Source of the DNA: JAFLBB01 sp040007195
GTDB taxonomy: Bacteria > Acidobacteriota > Terriglobia > Bryobacterales > Bryobacteraceae
Direction of reading: 5' to 3'
Assembly: GCA_040007195.1 (NCBI GenBank)
Contig: JBDTVQ010000413.1
Coordinates: 1 to 6,201, forward strand
Length of the DNA: 6,201 bases
In this document: positions 1-6,201 of the stretch, piece after piece
Layout: every line of letters begins with the position of its first letter
Position numbering within the stretch: the stretch's first letter is position 1
The notes under the pieces: generated by a model
The model's database searches: none
Told to the model about the DNA's origin: nothing
The model's input: the letters and a program-made list of their open reading frames with translations, nothing else
Translations under genes and position numbers: made by a program

Positions 1-940
1 CGGCGGCGGCGATGCCGGCTTTGTCGGGATCGAAGTTGACGACGACGTTTTCCGAATGGCGGTGCAGCATGCGCACCTGGCCCGAGGTGAACGCGGTGCC
101 GCACGGCGCGATGGCGTGCGGGAAGCCGGCGGCGTGAAGCCCGATGACGTCCATGTAGCCCTCCACCAGGATCGAGTAGCTCTTGTCGCGGATGGGTTTG
201 CGCGCGCGGTGCAGGTTATAGAGAACGGAACTCTTGTGATAGATGGCTGTTTCGGGCGAGTTGATGTACTTGGCCTGTTCGTCGTCGGCTAGTGCGCGTC
301 CGGCAAAGGCGATGAGCTTGCCGGTCTCGTTGTGCAACGGGAACATCAGCCGGTTGCGAAAGCGGTCATAGAAACCGGGACCGTGCTGGCTCGGCGCGAC
401 CAGCCCGCTGTCTTCCATCTGCTGTGGGCTGAAGCCGTTCTTTTCCAGCGCGCGCGTAATCACCTGGCCGTCGCGAGGCGAGTAACCGATGCCGAATTCT
501 TCCTGATGCTCACGGCTGACGCCGCGGCGCGTGACGTACTCGCGGGCCTGTCCGCCCCCTTGCGAGTGAAAGGCGGCGACAAAGGCTTTCTGCGCAATCT
601 CCTGCGCTTCATAGATCCCCGCGCGCTTCTTGGTGTCGGCGTCGGCGGGTTCGTTGCGCTTGGGCAGCGGGATCCCGTAGCGTTCGGCGAGTTGCACGCA
701 GGCTTCCCAGAAACTGAGCGCCTCGATCTCCATCACGAAGTCGATCGAGGAGCCTTTCTTGCCGCAGCCGAAGCAGTGGAACCACTGGTGCGATGGGCGC
801 ACGTGGAAGGACGGCGTCTTTTCCTGATGGAAGGGACAGAGTCCTTTATAGGTGTTGGGGCCGGCCTTCTGCAGGCGCACGTATTCGCCGATGACGCGGA
901 CGATGTCGATGGAGGATTTGAGATGACTAGCGAAATCCAT
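1..940 (-). CDS. dnaG: DNA primase DnaG, N-terminal 313 residues (runs off the window)
   Basis: DnaG makes the RNA primers for leading-strand start and Okazaki fragments at the replication fork, working with the DnaB helicase. The minus-strand frame opens with MDFASHLKSSIDIVRVIGEY, a typical DnaG start. A CHC2 zinc-binding domain follows, with ligands C35, H38, C56 and C59 (CPFH and CFGC) at about residues 30-95. The RNA-polymerase core begins near residue 110, with the family-typical stretch YDRFRNRLMFPLHNETGK at 191-208. The TOPRIM domain is visible from about 255, with the catalytic Glu in EGYMDV (E260) and the metal-binding Asp pair in NFDPDKAG (D304, D306). The end of TOPRIM and the C-terminal DnaB-binding domain lie beyond base 1. 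The ATG at 940-938 overlaps the stop of the upstream HMA-like gene by one base (TAATG), and no strong Shine-Dalgarno is seen, so translation is probably by reinitiation or coupling. Family identity is very secure; no anomaly in key residues. Confidence 0.97.
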   Translation of the reverse strand, partial: MDFASHLKSSIDIVRVIGEYVRLQKAGPNTYKGLCPFHQEKTPSFHVRPSHQWFHCFGCGKKGSSIDFVMEIEALSFWEACVQLAERYGIPLPKRNEPADADTKKRAGIYEAQEIAQKAFVAAFHSQGGGQAREYVTRRGVSREHQEEFGIGYSPRDGQVITRALEKNGFSPQQMEDSGLVAPSQHGPGFYDRFRNRLMFPLHNETGKLIAFAGRALADDEQAKYINSPETAIYHKSSVLYNLHRARKPIRDKSYSILVEGYMDVIGLHAAGFPHAIAPCGTAFTSGQVRMLHRHSENVVVNFDPDKAGIAAA

Positions 941-1392
941 TATTCGGCGACGGCTTTATCAATGGTAAAGGCCAGCGGCCGGGATTTGTCCGTATGGGCG
1001 GTCAGGCGCAGGCGCGGTGCGGCGGCCTTCGCGCCCGTGACGGGGTAACGCGTGTCGACCCCAGAGACTACGAAGGTGCGCGCCTCGCCCTCTGCTTCAA
1101 GAGCGCCCGAGGCTTCGAATTCGATGCGATTGATCTTCTCGCCGCCCTGTTCAATGAAGTCGCGGATGAGTTCGAGGCGGACGCGATTGGCGGGAGCGAG
1201 GCGTAGCGTGACGACGCCGTTGGGATCAAAGGTGAGGTCTTCGACGCCGCGTGTCTTGCGAAGCCGGGCTTCGAGCGACTGGGCGCAATCGATGCAGCCG
1301 CTGGGCGTGTAGCGGATCGTGATGACGTGGAACTCGGCCGCCAGTGGGAGCGTGGCCAAGAGCGCGGCCAGCGGCGCGAAATGGATATTCAT
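940..1392 (-). CDS. Small secreted HMA-like protein with a CxxC motif
   Basis: This is a 150-residue protein I cannot assign to a named gene. Residues 5-19 form a hydrophobic stretch ending in AA-E, which looks like a signal peptide or N-terminal anchor, although the n-region has only His and no Lys/Arg. Residues about 21-80 resemble a heavy-metal-associated (HMA/MerP-like) ferredoxin-type fold: a beta strand (FHVITIRY), a loop with SGCIDC (C33 and C36), a helix (AQSLEARLRKTRGV), a strand (VEDLTFDP, then GVVTLRL) and a second helix (VRLELIRDFIEQGG). Residues about 88-150 look like a beta-rich tail of unknown type. In HMA proteins the two cysteines bind Cu(I) or Hg(II); here they could instead be a redox pair. 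The gene starts with a 4-bp ATGA overlap with the epimerase stop and has a good ribosome binding site, and its stop overlaps the dnaG start. The metal or thiol role is an inference; the fold assignment is moderate. Confidence 0.8.
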   Translation of the reverse strand: MNIHFAPLAALLATLPLAAEFHVITIRYTPSGCIDCAQSLEARLRKTRGVEDLTFDPNGVVTLRLAPANRVRLELIRDFIEQGGEKINRIEFEASGALEAEGEARTFVVSGVDTRYPVTGAKAAAPRLRLTAHTDKSRPLAFTIDKAVAE

Positions 1393-2513
1393 GCGGCACT
1401 CCTTGGAGCGGCAACGACCCCCAGCCCCGGCTTGCCCGGCAACACCAGCCGCCCCTCGACAACCTTCACGCCGGTGAACGGATCGTTCTTGAGCAGGAGA
1501 TTGCCATCGAGGTCGGCGAAGTCGAGCAGCGGGGAAAGGTGGGCGGCGGCGGTGACGGCCAGCGAACTCGAAACCATGCAGCCGGCCATCACTTTCAGGC
1601 CAAGCGAGCGGGCAATCTGAATCATGCGATAGCCCTCAAGGATGCCGCCGCATTTATCGAGCTTGATGTTGACGGCGTCGAAGTGCGGCGCCAGTTTCGG
1701 GATGTCTTCCGCATGCAGGCACGACTCGTCGGCGATGACGGGAATGTGCACGCGTTTGCGGATCCAGTTCATGTCGTCGAGCTGCGCGGCGGGCAGCGGC
1801 TGTTCGATGGACACAACGCCGTGCTTTTCGAGCCAGTTGATCTTTTCGACAGCTTGCTCCTTGGTTTTCCAGCCTTCGTTGGCGTCCACGCGAAGTGGCT
1901 TTTTTGTTTCGGCGCGCACGGCTTCGATGGTGGCTTCGTCGGTGTCGAGGCCGACTTTGATTTTCAGCTCAGGATAAGGCGCGGCTTCCCGGACCTTCTG
2001 ACGGGTCACCTCGGGCGTGTCGATACCGATGGAGAAGGTGGTGAGCGGGCCGTCCTTGGGATCGAGTCCGAACAGGCGGTATACGGGGACGCCGAGACGC
2101 TTGCCATTCCAGTCGAGGACAGCGGCGGCGACGGCGGCTTTGGCAGCCCACTCGCCCGGGATGCGGCGGTTCACTTCGCGCAGGGTCTTGTCATACTGCT
2201 CGGGCGGAAATTCGCGGAAGAAGCCCGGGCCGAGTTTCGAATTCAGAGCGGCGCATCCGCTTTCGGCGGACTCGTGATAGCGGACTATGGGCGCGCCTTC
2301 ACCGATCGCCGTGATGCCCGCGTGGTTGAGCGTGTAAAGGATGGTGTCGCGCGAGTCGCTGGACGACATCGTGGTGGTCCACGTGTGTCGCAGCAACAGC
2401 CGCATGGGTGTGGCGGCGGGCGCGGCCGAGGGCATGGGCGTGGCGGCGAACGCGGCGGTGGACGCGGCTGCGCCGAACCCCGCAGTGGTTCCCAGGAAGC
2501 GGCGGCGGTGCAT
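1389..2513 (-). CDS. Tat-exported dipeptide epimerase (enolase superfamily, L-Ala-D/L-Glu epimerase type)
   Basis: This 374-residue protein belongs to the mandelate racemase/muconate lactonizing group of the enolase superfamily. These enzymes epimerise the alpha carbon of the C-terminal residue of dipeptides; the best-known members (YcjG, YkfB) act on L-Ala-D/L-Glu from murein. The N-terminus MHRRRFLG followed by an Ala-rich hydrophobic stretch to about residue 24 is a twin-arginine signal. The capping domain covers about 37-150 and the TIM barrel about 155-350. Visible catalytic residues are the KxK pair K184/K186, metal ligands D210 (RVDAN), E237 (IEQP) and D262 (ADES), and the second base K284 in NIKLDKCGG. 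The DLDG motif (D334, D336) matches the DxD that binds the dipeptide amino group in known dipeptide epimerases. The mature length of about 340 fits the family. The ATG at 2513 is the first start after an in-frame TAG seven codons upstream, which is the peptidase stop; no good Shine-Dalgarno precedes it. Exact dipeptide specificity cannot be read from sequence, and members with hydrophobic or cationic dipeptide preference exist. Confidence 0.9.
   Translation of the reverse strand: MHRRRFLGTTAGFGAAASTAAFAATPMPSAAPAATPMRLLLRHTWTTTMSSSDSRDTILYTLNHAGITAIGEGAPIVRYHESAESGCAALNSKLGPGFFREFPPEQYDKTLREVNRRIPGEWAAKAAVAAAVLDWNGKRLGVPVYRLFGLDPKDGPLTTFSIGIDTPEVTRQKVREAAPYPELKIKVGLDTDEATIEAVRAETKKPLRVDANEGWKTKEQAVEKINWLEKHGVVSIEQPLPAAQLDDMNWIRKRVHIPVIADESCLHAEDIPKLAPHFDAVNIKLDKCGGILEGYRMIQIARSLGLKVMAGCMVSSSLAVTAAAHLSPLLDFADLDGNLLLKNDPFTGVKVVEGRLVLPGKPGLGVVAAPRSAA
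1399..1404 (-). promoter_or_regulatory. Ribosome binding site for the HMA-like gene
   Basis: The minus strand reads AAGGAG with a 6-nt spacer before the ATG at 1392-1390. It is the clearest Shine-Dalgarno in the window. It lies inside the last codons of the epimerase gene and supports the ATG that overlaps the epimerase stop (ATGA), so the small ORF is a genuine gene. Confidence 0.75.
2402..2456 (-). repeat. Short 30-bp-period direct duplication in the epimerase leader
   Basis: Two 25-bp copies (2402-2426 and 2432-2456) differ at three positions and are offset by exactly 30 bp. In protein they encode the repeated AATPM around residues 23-37 (AATPMPSAAPAATPM), just after the Tat signal hydrophobic core. 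The duplication keeps frame and lengthens the linker between the predicted signal cleavage region and the capping domain by ten residues. Confidence 0.7.
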
Positions 2514-2523
2514 AACAGCGATG

Positions 2524-2538
2524 GTAGCGCTTCGCTAC
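2524..2538 (-). other. Small hairpin over the peptidase stop codon
   Basis: A perfect 6-bp inverted repeat, GTAGCG and CGCTAC, flanks a 3-nt loop. The TAG stop of the peptidase (2537-2535) sits inside the 5' arm on the mRNA. It is not followed by a U run, so it is not an intrinsic terminator. It occupies the 21-bp gap where an epimerase Shine-Dalgarno would be expected. Six pairs in GC-rich DNA may be coincidental. Confidence 0.4.
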
Positions 2539-4574
2539 TGCACCAGCGCCACGGCCTGCTCGGCCACCGCGCGAAACGCCGCCAGCGAGGCCGCCAGTTC
2601 CTCCACGCCGCCCTTTGCGTCGTCCTTGCGGTCGAGTTGCAGCGATTCGTTCACGGCGGGCAGCGTCACCGAGCCGTATCCGGTGTAGAGGCCCGGCGCG
2701 GAGAGCTGGTGCTTGTACCATTCCCGCTGGGGAAGGCCCTTTGGGCGGGTGAGGGCCTGCTCTGCGGTAATGAGCAGCCCGTTCAGCTTGTTCTGTTTGG
2801 CGGCGTCGAGTGTGGGCGACGAGGCGAGTGCCTTTTCATAAGCCTCGGCGACGGGAGCCAATTTGTCGAGTTCGCTCGTCACGGCACTGATGTCGATGCC
2901 TTTGGCCTCGGCGATCCACTTGCGCACGTTGCGTTCGACGGCGGAGAAGCTGACGGGAATAATGGCGGCTTCGCTAGCGCGCAGGATCGCGGTCGACGTG
3001 ACTTGGCTCAACTTGCGCGAGTAGACGAAATCCTTGTCCATGTGATTCAGGAACCAGGCGGGCGAGTCGTAGATGGAGTGGTACGTCCCCGCGCCGTTGC
3101 CCGAGCTAAATCCCATGTTGAGGCTGGCGATGCCTGCATGGTGGACGAATGCTACGTAGTCGGAGCCCGCGCCCAGGGGAGCGATTTCGGTTTTGTCGGG
3201 GCGGTCCTTCTCTTCGATCGTGTCGCGCATCACTTCGCTGAAGAACGCTTCGAGCGTGGCCGAGCCGCCGAAGCCAAACTTGCCGCCCGTGTTGGCGTCG
3301 GTGTTGATGTAGAGGACGGTCTTCTTCTTCAGTTCGTCCTGGTGCTTTTCCACCCATTCCGTGGAACCGATGAGGCCGAACTCTTCGCCGTCCCATAGGG
3401 CAAATTTGATGGTCCGCTTGGGACGCCAGCCGGTCTTCACGAGTTCGGCGAGCGAGCGGGCCGATTCGAGCAGGGCGACCGCACCGCTGACGGGATCGGA
3501 CGCGCCGTTTACCCAGGCATCGTGATGATTGCCGTAGATCACCCACTCATCGGGCCGTTCGGAGCCGGGGATCGTGGCGATCACGTTATAGAGCGGCTTG
3601 GTGGTCCAATCGAAATCGACCGCAAGATGCACCTTCGCCGGGCCGGGACCGATGTGATACGTAAGCGGCAGCGCACCGCGCCATTCGGCCGGGGCAACGG
3701 GTCCCTTGAGCGCGGCCAGCAGCGGCTGCGCATCGGCATAGCTGATGGGCAGCACGGGAATCTTCATGATGCTTGAGGCTTCGGATAGTGCGAGCTTGCG
3801 CGCGCCCTTTTCGCTGGCCCAGCCGGGAGAGAGAGGGTCGCCGACGTACACGGGCATGTCCATCACGCTGCCGCGCTGAACGCTTTCGGCTGGCCGCCAG
3901 GGGCCTTCGGGAAACGTGTCGCCGCGGAAGTAGCCGTCGTCGTGCGGATCGGAGTAGATGATGCAGCCGAGTGCTCCGTTCTCCTGAGCGGTCTTCGCTT
4001 TGGTGCCGCGCCACGACCCGCCATAGCGCGCCAGAACGATTTTGCCTTTGACGTCGATGCCGAGTTTCTTGAGTTGTACGTAGTCGGCGGGGATGCCGTA
4101 GTTGACGTAGACGAGGTCGGCCGTGACGTCGCCTGTGGCGGAGTAAGCGTTATAGGTGGGGAGCTGATTCTTGTCCGTCGAGTCGGGGTCGGCTGGCAGG
4201 AAGGGCTCGTACAGGCGCGCAGTGAACGGCTTGGGCGCGATCAATTCGAGCGTGCGCGATTTGGGGTAGGGCAGCAGCGCTTCGAACTCCTCGATCTTCA
4301 CTTCGAGTCCCCAGGACCGAAGTAGTCCGGCGGCGTATTCGGCCACGGCTTTGGAGGCGGGCGAACCGGCGTGGTGCGGGTCGGCGGCCATCTTCTCCAG
4401 GTACTGTCTGGCACGAACCGGATCGGGGATGGCGCGCGCCTTGGCTTCCAGCGCGCGCTGCGAGTCATATAGGGAGGGGGGGTATCCGCGCAGCGTAGGC
4501 GCCTGGCCGAGGAGCGGCGCAAGTACAGGTAGAGCGAGTGCCGCCACGAAGGCGGCGCGGTGGAGATTCATCAT
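2535..4574 (-). CDS. Exported M28B metallopeptidase, glutamate carboxypeptidase II/transferrin-receptor-like
   Basis: This 679-residue di-zinc peptidase has the full GCPII (PSMA/NAALADase) layout. Residues 1-24 form a Sec signal peptide (LHRAAF, hydrophobic core, LLGQA). A protease-associated domain lies at about 145-320 (GKIVLARYGGSWRG, IIYSDP, VQRG), the M28 catalytic domain at about 325-540, and the helical transferrin-receptor dimerisation domain at about 555-675. By alignment from memory to human GCPII, the zinc ligands are H350, D360 (bridging), E398, D426 and H499, and the catalytic base is E397 (motifs GNHHDAWVNGASDP, WDGEEFG, NTDAN and TYHSIYDS). All are present, so it should be active. 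Residues that give GCPII its glutamate preference are largely changed (N257 to S236, K699 to G632, and the R463/R534/R536 patch absent), though R189 and Y498 remain, so its substrate is likely different. The ATG at 4574 overlaps the dsbD stop (ATGA); a second ATG follows immediately. A periplasmic peptide-trimming role is inferred. Confidence 0.94.
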   Translation of the reverse strand: MMNLHRAAFVAALALPVLAPLLGQAPTLRGYPPSLYDSQRALEAKARAIPDPVRARQYLEKMAADPHHAGSPASKAVAEYAAGLLRSWGLEVKIEEFEALLPYPKSRTLELIAPKPFTARLYEPFLPADPDSTDKNQLPTYNAYSATGDVTADLVYVNYGIPADYVQLKKLGIDVKGKIVLARYGGSWRGTKAKTAQENGALGCIIYSDPHDDGYFRGDTFPEGPWRPAESVQRGSVMDMPVYVGDPLSPGWASEKGARKLALSEASSIMKIPVLPISYADAQPLLAALKGPVAPAEWRGALPLTYHIGPGPAKVHLAVDFDWTTKPLYNVIATIPGSERPDEWVIYGNHHDAWVNGASDPVSGAVALLESARSLAELVKTGWRPKRTIKFALWDGEEFGLIGSTEWVEKHQDELKKKTVLYINTDANTGGKFGFGGSATLEAFFSEVMRDTIEEKDRPDKTEIAPLGAGSDYVAFVHHAGIASLNMGFSSGNGAGTYHSIYDSPAWFLNHMDKDFVYSRKLSQVTSTAILRASEAAIIPVSFSAVERNVRKWIAEAKGIDISAVTSELDKLAPVAEAYEKALASSPTLDAAKQNKLNGLLITAEQALTRPKGLPQREWYKHQLSAPGLYTGYGSVTLPAVNESLQLDRKDDAKGGVEELAASLAAFRAVAEQAVALVQ

Positions 4575-6201
4575 GAGCCGAGACCTTTAGTCAAAAATGC
4601 TTTGAATGCCTGGGTGTCTTTGGTCAGCCCAACCTGGCTGGCGCGCACGGTCTCGGTGCCGTCGAGCACGACATAGTGCGGAATGGCGACGGTTTGGAAG
4701 CGGCCTTCCTGGAGATTGCGATTGGTTTCGCTGGCCGCGTCGGTACCGTCGGTGTAGAGTTCCACGAGAACGAAGCCTTCCAGGGCTTTGGCGATCTCGG
4801 GCCTGGTGAACATGTTCGACTTCATCCACTTGCAGTTGGTGCAGGCGTAGCCGGTGAAGTTCACGAAGAGAGGTTTGTTTTCGGACTTGGCGAGCGCAAG
4901 GGCGCCCTTGTAGTCGTCCTTGATCCAGTTCAGTTTGGAGGCGCCACCGCCAGACGCGAACGGCGACGATTTGGCCGAAGGGATATAGGCGTCGAGTTCG
5001 CCGAGAGGCGCGCCGAACATGCCGGGAAGCAGGCTAACGCTCATGATCAGGAACGCCGCGCCGGTCAGCGCGCGGGAGACACCGACGGTCTCATCGGACT
5101 TGATGCCTTCCATGCGAAGGAACCCGAGCAGGTAGAGGCCCGGTAGAGCGAATAGGACGATCCACGCGGCCAGGACACGCTCTCGCGTGAGGAAATCCCA
5201 GTGCAACACAACGTCGACGTTGGATAGGTATTTAACCGCGCCGGCCAGGACGAGGAAGCCCATCACGACCTTCACGCGCATGAGCCAGCCGCCGGAGCGG
5301 GGCAGGCTCTTCAGATAGCTGGGGAACAGGGCCAGGAAGAAGAACGGCGCGGCCAGTCCCGTGGCGAAACTCAACATTCCGAGAGCCGGTTGCAGTTTGT
5401 CGCCCTGGACCGAGGCGGCAAGAAGCGTGCCCATGAATGGGCCGACACAGGCGAAGGAGGTGAGCGCAAACGTGAGTCCCATGAGCAGCATGGGGAGGAG
5501 GCCCGAGCCCTGTGAGGCGTTGTTCATCCGGTTGACGATGCCCGAAGGGAGGGTGATCTCGAAAGCGCCCAGAAGGCTGAGGCCGAACGCAATAAAGACG
5601 AGCGAGATGAAGGTGTTCACCCAGGGGTTCGAACCGATCTGGACAACCCCAAACGGCCCGAGGATCGCCGTGATCCCAAAACCCAGCGCGGTGAAGCTAA
5701 GGATGATGCCGAGGCAAAAGGTGAGGGCCTTGGGCACGGGGCTCCCGGCGGGAGCGGCGGGCTGTCCGGGCGCGGTGAGCGAAGGGCTGCCGCCGAGGAA
5801 CGCCGAAACCGTGAACGGGATCATTGGGAAAACGCAGGGGGTGAAGATCGACGCGAGGCCGAAGCCGAAGGCGACAAGGAGGAAGGAGAAAAGGCTCTCT
5901 TTTGGCGCTGTCGTGGGCGGGGGTGTCGTGACGGGCGTCGAACTCGACAGTTCGCCCGCAGCGGGCACGAGCGTGTATCCCGGTGGAATGGACCGCGCCG
6001 CCGCGCCCGCCACGGGTGTTTTCGAGTTGAGCGAAACCGTCGAATTCCGTCGAACAGGACGAAGGCAGAGGGTGTCGCTACAAACCTGGTAGCGGGTGGC
6101 GGCAGTCAGGTCCAAAGTGTCGGAAAGTGTCGAACTGAGCGTCGCCTCAATGAGGAACACAACCTCTTTTTCGAAGCTGAACGATTCCTGTTTGAAGTTC
6201 G
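4571..6201 (-). CDS. dsbD: Thiol:disulfide interchange protein DsbD (5' end outside the window)
   Basis: DsbD moves electrons from cytoplasmic thioredoxin across the inner membrane to periplasmic thiol proteins. The frame is open to base 6201, and 542 residues are visible. Numbering from the first complete codon (6199), residues 1-60 are the end of the periplasmic alpha domain with its cysteine pair C40/C45 (YQVCSDTLC). A Pro/Thr-rich linker follows. The membrane beta domain has about eight segments between 104 and 395, with the cysteines in FTPCVFPMIP (C122) and FACVGPFMG (C251). The gamma thioredoxin-like domain covers about 420-540, with active site ACTNCK (C453/C456) and the cis-proline loop VAIPHY (P507). 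All three cysteine pairs are present, so the protein looks functional. A GTG at 6160 could be read as a start, but alpha-domain sequence continues upstream (FKQESFSFEKEVV), so the true start is beyond the window; roughly 60-90 residues including the signal peptide are missing by comparison with E. coli DsbD. The stop overlaps the peptidase ATG. Confidence 0.95.
   Translation of the reverse strand, partial: NFKQESFSFEKEVVFLIEATLSSTLSDTLDLTAATRYQVCSDTLCLRPVRRNSTVSLNSKTPVAGAAARSIPPGYTLVPAAGELSSSTPVTTPPPTTAPKESLFSFLLVAFGFGLASIFTPCVFPMIPFTVSAFLGGSPSLTAPGQPAAPAGSPVPKALTFCLGIILSFTALGFGITAILGPFGVVQIGSNPWVNTFISLVFIAFGLSLLGAFEITLPSGIVNRMNNASQGSGLLPMLLMGLTFALTSFACVGPFMGTLLAASVQGDKLQPALGMLSFATGLAAPFFFLALFPSYLKSLPRSGGWLMRVKVVMGFLVLAGAVKYLSNVDVVLHWDFLTRERVLAAWIVLFALPGLYLLGFLRMEGIKSDETVGVSRALTGAAFLIMSVSLLPGMFGAPLGELDAYIPSAKSSPFASGGGASKLNWIKDDYKGALALAKSENKPLFVNFTGYACTNCKWMKSNMFTRPEIAKALEGFVLVELYTDGTDAASETNRNLQEGRFQTVAIPHYVVLDGTETVRASQVGLTKDTQAFKAFLTKGLGS
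4583..4588 (-). promoter_or_regulatory. Probable ribosome binding site for the M28B peptidase
   Basis: The minus strand reads AAAGGT with an 8-nt spacer to the ATG at 4574. It lies inside the dsbD coding end and favours the first of the two adjacent ATG codons, although a start at 4571 cannot be excluded and would change only one residue. Confidence 0.5.

Noticed and set aside
332..1048. A 238-codon plus-strand open frame opposite dnaG
   Set aside because: The opposite strand encodes DnaG with its zinc and TOPRIM motifs; the plus-strand translation has no recognisable motif.
2524..2538. The hairpin as a transcription terminator between peptidase and epimerase
   Set aside because: The stem is only 6 bp and no U tract follows on the minus strand; the downstream gene also lacks any promoter of its own.
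1344..3398. A 684-codon plus-strand open frame across the epimerase and peptidase genes
   Set aside because: It is antisense to two clearly recognisable enzymes, has runs of Gly/Arg typical of GC-rich shadow frames, shows no domain, and crosses a gene junction.
5361..6092. A 243-codon plus-strand open frame opposite dsbD
   Set aside because: It is antisense to the DsbD membrane domain, whose cysteines and hydrophobic segments are unmistakable.
6158..6170. GTG at 6160 with a purine-rich AAAAAGAGG upstream as the dsbD start
   Set aside because: The frame stays open to the window edge and the upstream residues fit the DsbD alpha domain; a start here would cut that domain and leave no signal peptide.
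1..6201. A defence, mobile or CRISPR system
   Set aside because: No transposase, integrase, repeat-spacer array, tRNA or composition break was seen; all coding space is explained by five housekeeping or envelope genes.

Overview
This 6.2-kb, GC-rich window (about 60-65% GC by eye) is fully occupied by five genes, all on the minus strand. Read in the direction of transcription (high to low coordinate) they are: a DsbD-type thiol:disulfide transporter (5' end outside the window), an exported M28B metallopeptidase of the glutamate carboxypeptidase II/transferrin-receptor type, a Tat-exported dipeptide epimerase of the enolase superfamily, a small secreted protein with a heavy-metal-associated (HMA)-like fold and a CxxC motif, and the DNA primase dnaG (3' end outside the window).

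The genes are packed very tightly. Three of the four junctions overlap: ATGA between dsbD and the peptidase, ATGA between the epimerase and the HMA gene, and TAATG between the HMA gene and dnaG. The fourth junction, peptidase to epimerase, has 21 bp and a small hairpin over the stop codon. No promoter or terminator is visible, so the simplest reading is one polycistronic unit with translational coupling. No gap is longer than 21 bp, and there are no RNA genes, mobile elements or CRISPR arrays. The long plus-strand ORFs are antisense shadows of GC-rich coding sequence.

The first four products all appear to act in the envelope or periplasm. DsbD would carry reducing power across the inner membrane. 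The peptidase and epimerase both carry export signals and could process peptides, possibly murein-derived dipeptides. The HMA-like protein carries a periplasmic cysteine pair that could be a DsbD client or a metal site. The primase at the end is a core replication enzyme and looks functionally unrelated; it seems to be carried on the same transcript.

Organism: a Gram-negative bacterium with high GC. The combination of Tat-exported epimerase, GCPII-like peptidase and the overall protein style is reminiscent of Acidobacteriota (Solibacter/Bryobacter-like). This is an inference from general familiarity, not from a search, and is only moderately secure.
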